A stretch of DNA of 17,510 nucleotides. Source: JAYXXU01 sp037969155. Lineage in GTDB: Bacteria > Pseudomonadota > Gammaproteobacteria > Pseudomonadales > Moraxellaceae. Every line of letters begins with the position of its first letter. The stretch's first letter is position 1. The notes beneath the pieces are model-generated. The model was not told the DNA's origin, did no database searches, and saw only the letters and a list, made by a program, of their open reading frames with translations. Below are positions 7,203-14,914 of this stretch, piece after piece. Made by a program: the position numbers and the translations under genes. The stretch is taken from contig JBBKWW010000141.1 of NCBI GenBank assembly GCA_037969155.1, positions 1 through 17,510 on the forward strand, given 5' to 3'.

Positions 7203-7679
7203 ATGCAGCAGATGGCGTATTGCATCGGACTGGTCAGCATGTTGGCAACACCTGCCGTATTGGCAGACTCGATAGACCCCAATGCCTTAATCGGCACATG
7301 GAATTGTAGCTTCGAATCAAACAGTCCAGATCAAGCACTGGTCGTCACGTCGATAGATACCTATTACGCCAATGGCAGCTCGCAATCGCACAGCAACCTC
7401 AGCATACAGCGTTACGATCTCGGCTTAGATATTGTCTATGAACTGACGATTGAAGGAAAATGGTCGATCGAGACTGACGATACCCTGCAAGAAACCATCA
7501 CCGCTGTAACGGCATTTAGCAACTCCAATCCAGCAGTCGAAGCGCTGATCGGTCTCAAAGCAGAACTCATGAATGGCCAAACCGAATCAGCAAAAATTGT
7601 CCAGCTTAATGCCAACAGTGCGGTCTTTCAGGTGATAGCCGATGATCAGACCACCCACCAGAGCCGCTGTACACGCTGA
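7203..7679 (+). CDS. Small secreted protein of unknown function, lipocalin-like start
   Basis: I do not recognise this 158-residue protein. Residues 1-22 form a signal peptide (MQQMAYCIGLVSMLATPAVLA, then DSID), so it is likely periplasmic or secreted; there is no lipobox. The mature part opens with LIGTWNCSFES, a G-x-W pattern seen at the first strand of lipocalin-like beta barrels, and continues with alternating beta-type segments (ALVVTSIDTYYANGSS, IVYELTIEGKWSI, AVFQVIADD). The two mature cysteines, one in WNC and one three residues from the end (RCTR), could form a disulfide joining the two ends of the domain. A strong ribosome site (AAGGAG, 6 nt) supports translation. It lies between the REP-like element and cpdA with no evident functional link to either. 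A ligand-binding or inhibitor-type small beta barrel is plausible but unproven. Confidence 0.75.
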   Translation: MQQMAYCIGLVSMLATPAVLADSIDPNALIGTWNCSFESNSPDQALVVTSIDTYYANGSSQSHSNLSIQRYDLGLDIVYELTIEGKWSIETDDTLQETITAVTAFSNSNPAVEALIGLKAELMNGQTESAKIVQLNANSAVFQVIADDQTTHQSRCTR

Positions 7680-7816
7680 TCCACAGTAGCGGGTGACTCC
7701 ATCGGAAATGATGATTTTCAGCTTAAAATTCACCAACCCCGTCACGCTTTAGGTCAGACAGGGCTACATTTTAACCGGCCGCTCTGCTAATGTTTTACAG
7801 TGATCACGGCATACGA

Positions 7817-7825
7817 TGGTATAAC
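7817..7825 (+). promoter_or_regulatory. Candidate extended -10 promoter upstream of cpdA
   Basis: TGGTATAAC is a good extended -10 element (TGnTATAAT with one mismatch) about 150 bp before the cpdA start. TTTACA at 7794-7799 is 20 bp upstream, too far for a standard -35. The palindrome GTGATCAC (7800-7807) lies between them and could be an operator; it is not a full CRP site. The rest of 7680-7973 shows no gene. Confidence 0.35.
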
Positions 7826-7959
7826 ATGCGCAATTCCAGCTGTCGATGTCAGGTCTTTGTATCAAAAGATGCCCACATCGACCGACAACAACAATCTCAA
7901 GGGTACAGCATCGTATGCCTCGTCCAGTCGCGACTGTGGGCTGAGCAACAGATGTGTGC

Positions 7960-7965
7960 AAGGAG
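7960..7965 (+). promoter_or_regulatory. Ribosome binding site deciding the cpdA start
   Basis: AAGGAG lies 8 nt before ATG 7974. It decides against the longer open frame that reaches back to 7800. Confidence 0.7.
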
Positions 7966-7973
7966 CTAAGCTG

Positions 7974-8810
7974 ATGGCGACGCATTCACCCCTTGATCCC
8001 GGGAGATCACAGACTGATCACGACCCCATACGGGTGATCCAAGTCACGGATCCACATCTATTTAAAGACCAGAATACCTGCCTACTTGGCATGAATACGC
8101 AACAGAGTCTGGTACAAGTACTCGATCTGATTCGTCAAAAACACAGCAACATTGATCTGGTACTCGCGACGGGTGATATTGCCCAAGCACCTGCGCCAGA
8201 AACCTATACCAGATTTTATGAGTTACTCCGTGAGCTGGGTGCGCCACAGTATTGGCTACAAGGCAATCATGATCTGGAGCAGTTATTTTTAGATGGTAGT
8301 ATTCCGCATGCGTGCAGCAGCCCATGCGTGATCGCGCTGGGGAATTGGCGCATTATCATGTTGAACTCCAGTGAAGATCATCAGGTCGCAGGATATTTTA
8401 CGCGGCAAGAACTGGACTGGCTACACAATGCACTGCAATCCACAATCGGATTTTATACGATTATAGCCTTGCATCATCATCCGATCGCGGTGGGTTCTCG
8501 TTGGCTAGATGCGCATATGTTGACCGATAGCTTTCCGTTTTGGCGTATTATTGAGCAACATCCGCACGTGCGCAGTATTTTGCATGGGCATGTGCATCAG
8601 GTGTTTGAAACTGTGCGTGGGCGAACCTCAATTTATGCCTGTCCCTCCACTTGTATTCAATTTAAACCCATGAGCCGAGAGTTTGCCCTCGACCGTATCC
8701 CGCCAGGATATCGCTGGTTAAATTTACATGCCAATGGCCTGTTCGAAACGGGCGTCAATCGACTGGCACAAATCCCAAATGGAGTGGATTTCTTGTCGTT
8801 AGGCTACTGA
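7974..8810 (+). CDS. cpdA: CpdA, 3',5'-cyclic-AMP phosphodiesterase
   Basis: This class III metallophosphoesterase hydrolyses cAMP to AMP in the cytoplasm and so lowers CRP/Vfr signalling. All five family motifs are present: D26-P-H28 (VTDPHLF), G67-D68 (ATGDIA), G97-N-H-D100 (LQGNHD), H167-H-H (ALHHHP) and G205-H-V-H208 (LHGHVHQ), the ligands of the two-metal centre. The length of 278 residues is close to E. coli CpdA (about 275). The open frame reaches back to 7800, but that extension has no conserved features and AAGGAG sits 8 nt before ATG 7974. The next gene, dksA, starts 114 bp later, probably from its own promoter. Related metallophosphoesterases share the motifs, but length and order favour CpdA. 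Confidence 0.9.
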   Translation: MATHSPLDPGRSQTDHDPIRVIQVTDPHLFKDQNTCLLGMNTQQSLVQVLDLIRQKHSNIDLVLATGDIAQAPAPETYTRFYELLRELGAPQYWLQGNHDLEQLFLDGSIPHACSSPCVIALGNWRIIMLNSSEDHQVAGYFTRQELDWLHNALQSTIGFYTIIALHHHPIAVGSRWLDAHMLTDSFPFWRIIEQHPHVRSILHGHVHQVFETVRGRTSIYACPSTCIQFKPMSREFALDRIPPGYRWLNLHANGLFETGVNRLAQIPNGVDFLSLGY

Positions 8811-8867
8811 GTCGTGCGATTATTGTGATTACATGTCGAAAAACCGACCAAGAATCTCAACAAACGG

Positions 8868-8897
8868 TTGCATGTGGTGTTTGTTTGCGCGTATAGA
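8868..8897 (+). promoter_or_regulatory. Weak candidate promoter for dksA
   Basis: TTGCAT (8868-8873) and TATAGA (8892-8897) are separated by 18 bp, 27 bp before the dksA ATG. Both hexamers are imperfect. Arms AAAAACCG (8839-8846) and CGGTTTTT (8902-8909) flank the site, but the 55-bp distance makes a hairpin doubtful. Confidence 0.3.
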
Positions 8898-8924
8898 TAG
8901 ACGGTTTTTGATGAGGATGCCCAG

Positions 8925-9464
8925 ATGGCCGCTGAAAAACTGAATGTGTCAGCCAATGATGCAGCAGAACCCCTGTCCAAACCCGCTAAAACCCGCAGCC
9001 GGAAGTCCAGTAGTGCTGACGCTAAAGTGGCCGTAACTCCGGTCAGCAATACGAGTCTGTATGGGATTGCGCCCTATCAGATGAGTAGCGGCGAAGACTA
9101 CATGTCGGATGCGCAATTTCAGCATTTTCGCAACATCCTGCATGCATGGAAAGCCGATCTGATGCAGGAAGTTGATCGCACCATGAGTTACATGCAAGAT
9201 GAGTCTTCGGCGCTGGCTGATGTCAATGATCGTGCCACGCAAGAAGAAGAGTTTGCGATTGAACTGCGCACCCGTGACCGTGAGCGTAAGCTGATTCGCA
9301 AAATCGAACAGTCCTTGCAAGCGATTGAGTCTGAGGATTATGGCTACTGTGATACCTGTGGTGTCGAAATTGGCCTGCGTCGACTAGAGGCACGACCGAC
9401 TGCGACCCAATGTATTGACTGCAAAACACTGGCAGAAATCAAAGAAAAACAAAATCACGGGTAA
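8925..9464 (+). CDS. dksA: DksA, RNA polymerase-binding stringent-response factor
   Basis: DksA enters the RNA polymerase secondary channel and, with ppGpp, represses rRNA and activates amino-acid promoters. The 179-residue protein has the family core: coiled coil from about residue 62 to 135 with the acidic tip D99-x-x-D102-x-A (equivalent to E. coli D71/D74), the DRATQEEEFAIELR helix, and a four-cysteine zinc finger C142-x2-C145-x17-C163-x2-C166. It is longer than E. coli DksA (151) by an N-terminal, low-complexity Ala/Lys/Ser-rich tail of about 45 residues (AEPLSKPAKTRSRKSSS), which is likely disordered. ATG 8925 is the first plausible start in the frame, with GAGG upstream. gluQRS follows after 9 bp, an arrangement widespread in Gammaproteobacteria. 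Confidence 0.96.
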   Translation: MAAEKLNVSANDAAEPLSKPAKTRSRKSSSADAKVAVTPVSNTSLYGIAPYQMSSGEDYMSDAQFQHFRNILHAWKADLMQEVDRTMSYMQDESSALADVNDRATQEEEFAIELRTRDRERKLIRKIEQSLQAIESEDYGYCDTCGVEIGLRRLEARPTATQCIDCKTLAEIKEKQNHG

Positions 9465-9473
9465 TGGTCGCAG

Positions 9474-10352
9474 ATGCATCCTGCTCCAGTACGCCCTGTG
9501 GGTCGGTTTGCACCATCGCCAACTGGCCCCTTGCATTTTGGTTCGTTAATCACCGCTGTTGCCAGCTATTGTGATGTGAAATCACGCGGGGGCGAATGGT
9601 TACTGCGCGTCGAAGATACTGACACGCCCAGGATTCAAGCAGGCGCCGAACAGCAGATTCTAGAAGCACTAGAGGCTTTTGGGCTACATGCTGACCGAAC
9701 GATCATCCGCCAGCAAGATCGACTCACGCACTATGAGCAAGCACTTGATCGGCTTGCCACACAACAACAGACCTACGCCTGTGCCTGTAGCCGAAAAATA
9801 TTACAGGGCCACACCCGCTATCCAGCCACCTGTCGCCACGCTCACCTCGATCCGACTGGACACGCGATTCGACTCAAAGTCGATCATCGTGAGATATGCT
9901 TTACGGACTTGATTCAAGGCACACAGACTGAAAACTTACAGCAGAGCATCGGCGACTTTGTGCTGAAACGACGTGATGGGATTATCAGCTATCAGTTGGC
10001 AGTGGTGGTCGATGATGCCGCACAAGGTGTTACCGACGTGATGCGGGGTGCAGATTTGCTAGACAATACCGCCCGCCAGATTTGGCTTGGTCAGTGTTTG
10101 GGCTTACCCGCGTTGCGATATGCACATTTACCGCTGGCCATGAATGCGAGCGGCCAAAAGCTGTCTAAACAAAATCTCGCGCAGGCTTTGGACTATCGAC
10201 AGGCCAGTCAACTGATTCGGCAGGCCTTATTGGCATTGGGGCAGCCTGATCCTAGCACGGGATCAGCAGCACAACGACTACAACATGGCGTACACTATTG
10301 GCGGTTGGCACATATTCGGCCTCAGGCAACTCTAGCTGGAGCCTACCAATAA
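9474..10352 (+). CDS. gluQ: GluQRS, glutamyl-queuosine tRNA(Asp) synthetase
   Basis: This is a paralogue of the glutamyl-tRNA synthetase catalytic domain that attaches glutamate to queuosine at position 34 of tRNA-Asp. At 292 residues it lacks the anticodon-binding domain of GltX, as expected. Visible are the HIGH-type motif (FAPSPTGPLHFGS, residues 12-24), the amino-acid-binding RVEDTD (45-50), zinc ligands C103, C105, Y116 and C120 (matching the C-x-C...Y-x3-C pattern of E. coli GluQRS), ISYQLAVVVDD (171-181), RGADLL and the KMSKS-like KLSKQ (229-233). It starts 9 nt after dksA stops and is probably co-transcribed. A small membrane-protein ORF begins 22 nt after its stop. Confidence 0.95.
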   Translation: MHPAPVRPVGRFAPSPTGPLHFGSLITAVASYCDVKSRGGEWLLRVEDTDTPRIQAGAEQQILEALEAFGLHADRTIIRQQDRLTHYEQALDRLATQQQTYACACSRKILQGHTRYPATCRHAHLDPTGHAIRLKVDHREICFTDLIQGTQTENLQQSIGDFVLKRRDGIISYQLAVVVDDAAQGVTDVMRGADLLDNTARQIWLGQCLGLPALRYAHLPLAMNASGQKLSKQNLAQALDYRQASQLIRQALLALGQPDPSTGSAAQRLQHGVHYWRLAHIRPQATLAGAYQ

Positions 10353-10374
10353 CCACTGCCATCAAGAGATCCAT

Positions 10375-10551
10375 ATGTATGTCAGTCGAATGATTCTTTT
10401 GGTGGTGTTTGGCGTTTTTATGCTGCCGCCGCTGTTGGCTAAACTGGCAATGCATCTGCCACACGGCTGGTTAATGCCTGCAGGCTTATGGGGGCTCATT
10501 ATCCTCAGTTGTTTTTGGATCATGCGTGCCGAACAGGTTCCACATGTCTGA
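10375..10551 (+). CDS. cbrX: CbrX-like small membrane protein overlapping cbrA
   Basis: A 58-codon ORF from ATG 10375 to TGA 10551 lies between gluQRS and cbrA. It encodes two hydrophobic segments, about residues 6-26 (ILLVVFGVFMLPPLLAKLAM) and 31-50 (GWLMPAGLWGLIILSCFWIM), with a short polar tail (RAEQVPHV). A weak ribosome site, AAGAGA, precedes the ATG. Its last codons overlap the cbrA start in ATGTCTGA (10544-10551), the signature of translational coupling. In Pseudomonas a small membrane ORF in the same place, overlapping cbrA, has been called cbrX. Position, size and topology agree, so I use that name; sequence similarity was not tested. Its function is unknown: it may help CbrA insertion or dosage. 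Confidence 0.75.
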   Translation: MYVSRMILLVVFGVFMLPPLLAKLAMHLPHGWLMPAGLWGLIILSCFWIMRAEQVPHV

Positions 10552-13516
10552 GCAACTCCTCCCCTTGATGCTGATCCAGCATTGGCTGGTACCCTTTAGC
10601 GTATTGTATTTTGTGCTGCTGATGCTGCTGGTACGCGCTGTGGCACAGGGTAAAATCTTTCATCGACTGATGCATCACTCTGGACTCCATACGCTGGCGG
10701 TCGGTGTGGCATTGGCCGCATGGGGCATTTATATCCTACCGGGGGCGGCTTATTTAGAAGGCTTTAACTATCTGGCCTATCTGATCGGTATTTCGGCCTT
10801 GTTTTTGTGCGCACCAGCCTTACTTGAGCCGATTTTACGCTTGGTTAAAAACTACCAACTGATTTCTTTACCTGACTTGTTGGCTTTTCGCTATAAAAAT
10901 CGGCTGGTCGGGCAGCTATCGACCAGTTTTTTATTGGTGATTACACTGATTTATTTTGCGATACAAATCTTAGTGCTGGATCAGGTCGTACATTCACTCG
11001 GTGGACAGGTACATCACAGCCTAACGATTTACTTTGTTTTAATTCTATTTTTACTGTACGTACAACGCTTGGTCACCAGTACCGAATATCGCAACAATAA
11101 ACCTCTGATGTTGGTGATTGCGATTCAGTCGCTGATTAAAATGGGCTTTTTGATCATTCTGGCCATCGTCTGCGTGTTCTGGATTTTTGATGGTTGGGGC
11201 GATTTATCAAGCTGGCTGGCACAACATCCCGCCGAGGTACAGCGCTTATTTCAGCCGATGACGTCTGGTGCATGGCAGCTGGCTGTCTTCTTAATGTCAT
11301 TCTTTGCGATTCTGATGCCACACATGTATCAGTCGATTTTTGTCGAAAATAATCGACCCGATGAGATGAAAAAAATCAGCTGGGGCGTGTCGCTGTATCT
11401 ATTACCGCTCGCTGTGGTTGTTCCTATTTTGATGTGGGCGGCGATTAAGCTCGGCATGGTCACACATCCAGAGCATATGCTAAAAAATGTGGTGTTAGCA
11501 CTGAATCAAACATGGCTGATCCTATTATTTTATTTGGCGATTCTGTCTGCGCTGTGTAGCAGCTTGATGATTGGGTTACTGGCATTGTCCAGCATGGCAT
11601 TCAATCACTTTATTAGTGAGCTTTATCAGCCGAATCAAAAACGCAACACCTTAGAAAGCTATGTACGCGAACGCAAGTTCTGGCTATTGGGCTTGCTGGC
11701 GGCATTGGCCTGCTCACTGTTTTTGTTGCTGCGTGATTACGCCATCGTCTCGATTGCGATCAGTACGCTGAGTGGTTTTTTGGTGCTATTACCCGCCCTG
11801 ATTGGGGTGTTATTTTGGCCGCGTGCCAATGATGTGGGCTGCTTGTTCAGCCTAGTGCTGGGAGTTAGCAGCTGGTCGCTGCTGCAACTGGGGGTGTATC
11901 AACCTGATCTGCTGAACATTCCCATCCTGCAAGCGTTGTATGGTGTCTCGCCGGTATCGCCACATGTCGAACTGAGTATCATCACCCTCGCGATATCATC
12001 ACTCGGCTTAGTGATCGGTTCGATGCTGAGTCGACAAACCACTGCCGAGCAAGTGCGGGCGCTAGAATGTGCCGTGTATGACCCTGAGCCGATCTTGCGG
12101 GTACAGCGCTGGGATATTCGCGCCATTTGTGTCGAGGATGTCGAGGCAGCGCTCAGTCGGCCACTCGGGGAGACGATTGCAGCACAACAGGTGCAATATG
12201 CACTGCAAGATCTAAATCTGGGTTGGGATGAGCAACGACCTAGCCAATTAACACGGCTGCGCGAGCGGCTGAACTTCAATCTATCGGCACTGCTTGGCCC
12301 TGCCGTTTCACAAGATCTATTGGATCGCGCACTGCCCTATCATGCCCGCTTAGACTTGCCACCGATTGCGGTGCGCCATGCGCTCGAACAGCGACTCGAT
12401 GATGAGCAGCCTAAAAACCTACTCTCTGGCACAGCGGCTGAACTGGATGCGCTGCGGCGTTTTCATCGGCAGATGCTGCACGAACTCCCGATTGGGGTGT
12501 GTTCGATCAACGCGCAATTTGCCATCATGAGTTGGAATCGCATGATGGCAGAGCTGACGGGTTTTGGTGATGAAGTGGTCGGATGGCGCTTGGGTGATCT
12601 CCCTAATGTCTGGGGCGGCGTACTGATGCACTTTATGCTGGATACGCAGCAACAAACGTATCGCCTTGCGGTGCAGCACGATGAGCGACATTATTTGGTC
12701 AATCTACAACGGGCAACCGTCGGTGAACCCGATGATCAAAATCAGGTCTTGGTGATTGAAGATGTGACCAAAATTGCCGAATTAGAAAAACAACTGACCC
12801 ACCAAGATCGACTGGCTGCGATTGGTCGCTTGGTGGCGGGGGTAGCACACGAAATCGGCAATCCTGTCACTGGGATTGCTGGCCTAGCACAGAACCTTGA
12901 GGCCGATTTTGATGACCCAGAAATCCAAGATTCCAGCCAAAAAATCCTCGAGCAAACCCATAGAATCCGCAGTATTGTTAATGCATTAGTCGGCTATGCA
13001 CGCACGGATCGTATTGATCAGACGCAGCAACAACCGCTCTGTTTACGCGATTTGGTCGAAGATTCGATTAACCTCACGCGCATGGGGCAGCGTCAACCGA
13101 TTCGGTTTATTAATGCAATTGAGCCTGAGTTGCAGGTTGCGGGCTACGGTCCGCAATTGCATCAGGTGTTTATTAATTTATTTGGCAATGCCATTGATGC
13201 CAGCCTGCAACAACCTGCATCCGATGATATTCGGATTCATATCAGCGCCCACCAAAACAATCAACATATTCACATCGAAATCGAGGATGATGGTAACGGC
13301 CTACCCAACACTGAATTACGCGGTAAACTGTTTGAACCATTTGTGACCACCAAGCCATATGGACAGGGCACAGGGCTGGGTTTATCGCTGGTTCAAGGAA
13401 TTATCAGCAGTCATGGCGGGCGGATTCAGCTTATCGATAAAACCGACTACGATCAGGGTCGTGGTGTGATCGTACAAATCACCTTACCCGCGATCTATGC
13501 AGCAGAGGAATTTTGA
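10544..13516 (+). CDS. cbrA: CbrA, SLC5-transporter-like sensor histidine kinase
   Basis: CbrA senses carbon/nitrogen status and phosphorylates CbrB. The 990-residue protein has, in order: about 13 membrane helices resembling sodium/solute symporters (residues about 5-500), a cytoplasmic linker where the STAC domain of this family is expected, a PAS domain near 637-745 (LPIGVCSINAQFAIMSWNRMM), a HisKA dimerisation domain with the phospho-accepting His769 (GVAHEIGNPVTGI) and a HATPase domain with N box Asn882 (NLFGNAIDAS), G1 D916-G-N-G (EDDGNGLP), F box (LFEPFVTTK) and G2 (GTGLGLSLV). All catalytic residues are present. Start ATG 10544 overlaps the end of the small ORF; GTG 10526 is in frame but less likely. 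The stop overlaps cbrB by one base. The length matches Pseudomonas CbrA (about 980). Confidence 0.93.
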   Translation: MSEQLLPLMLIQHWLVPFSVLYFVLLMLLVRAVAQGKIFHRLMHHSGLHTLAVGVALAAWGIYILPGAAYLEGFNYLAYLIGISALFLCAPALLEPILRLVKNYQLISLPDLLAFRYKNRLVGQLSTSFLLVITLIYFAIQILVLDQVVHSLGGQVHHSLTIYFVLILFLLYVQRLVTSTEYRNNKPLMLVIAIQSLIKMGFLIILAIVCVFWIFDGWGDLSSWLAQHPAEVQRLFQPMTSGAWQLAVFLMSFFAILMPHMYQSIFVENNRPDEMKKISWGVSLYLLPLAVVVPILMWAAIKLGMVTHPEHMLKNVVLALNQTWLILLFYLAILSALCSSLMIGLLALSSMAFNHFISELYQPNQKRNTLESYVRERKFWLLGLLAALACSLFLLLRDYAIVSIAISTLSGFLVLLPALIGVLFWPRANDVGCLFSLVLGVSSWSLLQLGVYQPDLLNIPILQALYGVSPVSPHVELSIITLAISSLGLVIGSMLSRQTTAEQVRALECAVYDPEPILRVQRWDIRAICVEDVEAALSRPLGETIAAQQVQYALQDLNLGWDEQRPSQLTRLRERLNFNLSALLGPAVSQDLLDRALPYHARLDLPPIAVRHALEQRLDDEQPKNLLSGTAAELDALRRFHRQMLHELPIGVCSINAQFAIMSWNRMMAELTGFGDEVVGWRLGDLPNVWGGVLMHFMLDTQQQTYRLAVQHDERHYLVNLQRATVGEPDDQNQVLVIEDVTKIAELEKQLTHQDRLAAIGRLVAGVAHEIGNPVTGIAGLAQNLEADFDDPEIQDSSQKILEQTHRIRSIVNALVGYARTDRIDQTQQQPLCLRDLVEDSINLTRMGQRQPIRFINAIEPELQVAGYGPQLHQVFINLFGNAIDASLQQPASDDIRIHISAHQNNQHIHIEIEDDGNGLPNTELRGKLFEPFVTTKPYGQGTGLGLSLVQGIISSHGGRIQLIDKTDYDQGRGVIVQITLPAIYAAEEF

Positions 13517-14904
13517 TGAGTGCAGCGTTGTTGATCGTCGAGGACGAGGTGTTAATTCGGCAAAATTTACGCCGCATGCTGGAGCGGCATGGCCATCGGG
13601 TCAGTGAAGCGGCTTGCGTCGATAGTGCCTGTCAACAGGATCTGTCACAGTTCGACCTGATCATCAGTGACGTACGACTACCGGGTGCAGCAGGCACAAG
13701 TCTCATTGAGCTGGCACGTCCGACCCCTGTGTTGATCATGACCAGCTATAGTGATACACGGGACGCGGTGGCGGCGATGCGAGCAGGCGCCGTGCATTAT
13801 TTAATTAAACCCTTTGACCACCAAGAACTGCTGGTGGCGATTGATAGCACTTTAAAACGATCACCTGTCACGCGTCACACCGCAACACCCGTGCATACCC
13901 TCGGCATGATTGGTGAAAGTCCCGCCATGCTCAAGCTGTACGACGAAATTCACACGGTGGCACCGCTTGCGACCACAGTACTGATTCAAGGTGAATCGGG
14001 TACTGGCAAAGAGCTGGTCGCACGCGCACTACATCAACTCAGCCCACGCGCCAAGTTTCCGATGATTGCGGTCAACTGTGCCTCGATTCCAGATAGTCTG
14101 ATGGAAGATGAGCTATTCGGCCATGAAAAAGGTGCATTTACAGGCGCGAATAGCAGTCGCAAAGGCTTGGTCGAAGCGGCGGATCAAAGCACGTTATTTT
14201 TAGATGAAATCGGTGAACTGCCTCTCGATGCCCAAGCGCGCTTACTGCGCTTGCTGCAAGAACGTGAAATTCGCCGACTCGGCACGCATGAAACCCGCAA
14301 AGTCGATATCCGCTTGATTGCCGCGACCCACCGTAATTTAGAACAAATGGTCAACGACGGGCAGTTTCGTGCTGATCTATTTTTTCGTCTGAATGTGGTC
14401 GCCTTGAACTTGCCGCCATTGTCGGTGCGTGGGCATGATCTCGGTCTGTTAATCAACAGCATTACGCAACAATTGTGCAACCGTCATGGCAAGCACATCG
14501 ACGGCTTAAGTCCAGAAGCCTTACATCGACTCAAACAGCATCATTGGCCAGGCAATATCCGTGAGCTACAGAACGTGCTGGAATACGCGGTCATCATGTG
14601 CAAACAACACCTGATTCCGACCAGCCTAATTCGCTTACCAGACATGATGTCACCGCAACGCCACAGCCCCACAACGCCGTTATCGGCGTTGAGTTTTGAT
14701 GCCGATGTACCCCTGCTGACCGAGTCGATTCCGGCAGTCAACGGCAACTTATTGCAACAGCAATTTATTGAACTAGTGCGCCAGCTTGAGCCCAAGCTCA
14801 ACGAAACCCAACTGGCCGAACAACTCGGGATCAGCCGTAAAACCTTGTGGGAGCGCCGTAAAACACTGGGCATCCCCAGAGTGATTCGACGCAGACCTCG
14901 TTAG
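13516..14904 (+). CDS. cbrB: CbrB, NtrC-family sigma-54 response regulator
   Basis: CbrB is the transcription activator paired with CbrA. The 462 residues hold a receiver domain (phospho-acceptor D52 in ISDVRLPG, K98 in LIKPF), a sigma-54 AAA+ domain with Walker A GESGTGKE (159-166), the sigma-54 loop GAFTGA (206-211), Walker B LFLDEIGE (227-234), FFRLNV and WPGNIRELQN, and a Fis-type helix-turn-helix at the C-terminus (about 424-455, TQLAEQLGISRKTLWERR). ATG 13516 shares a base with the cbrA stop (TGATG) and has AGAGGA upstream; TTG 13513 is an unlikely alternative. In Pseudomonas CbrB activates the small RNA CrcZ just downstream, but here ftsW ends only 10 bp away on the other strand, so any such RNA must lie elsewhere. 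Confidence 0.94.
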   Translation: MSAALLIVEDEVLIRQNLRRMLERHGHRVSEAACVDSACQQDLSQFDLIISDVRLPGAAGTSLIELARPTPVLIMTSYSDTRDAVAAMRAGAVHYLIKPFDHQELLVAIDSTLKRSPVTRHTATPVHTLGMIGESPAMLKLYDEIHTVAPLATTVLIQGESGTGKELVARALHQLSPRAKFPMIAVNCASIPDSLMEDELFGHEKGAFTGANSSRKGLVEAADQSTLFLDEIGELPLDAQARLLRLLQEREIRRLGTHETRKVDIRLIAATHRNLEQMVNDGQFRADLFFRLNVVALNLPPLSVRGHDLGLLINSITQQLCNRHGKHIDGLSPEALHRLKQHHWPGNIRELQNVLEYAVIMCKQHLIPTSLIRLPDMMSPQRHSPTTPLSALSFDADVPLLTESIPAVNGNLLQQQFIELVRQLEPKLNETQLAEQLGISRKTLWERRKTLGIPRVIRRRPR

Positions 14905-14914
14905 CGGAGATCAC

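Noticed and set aside
8839..8909. AAAAACCG/CGGTTTTT arms as a cpdA terminator
   Set aside because: The arms are 55 bp apart and the second overlaps the dksA leader. A stable hairpin is unlikely.
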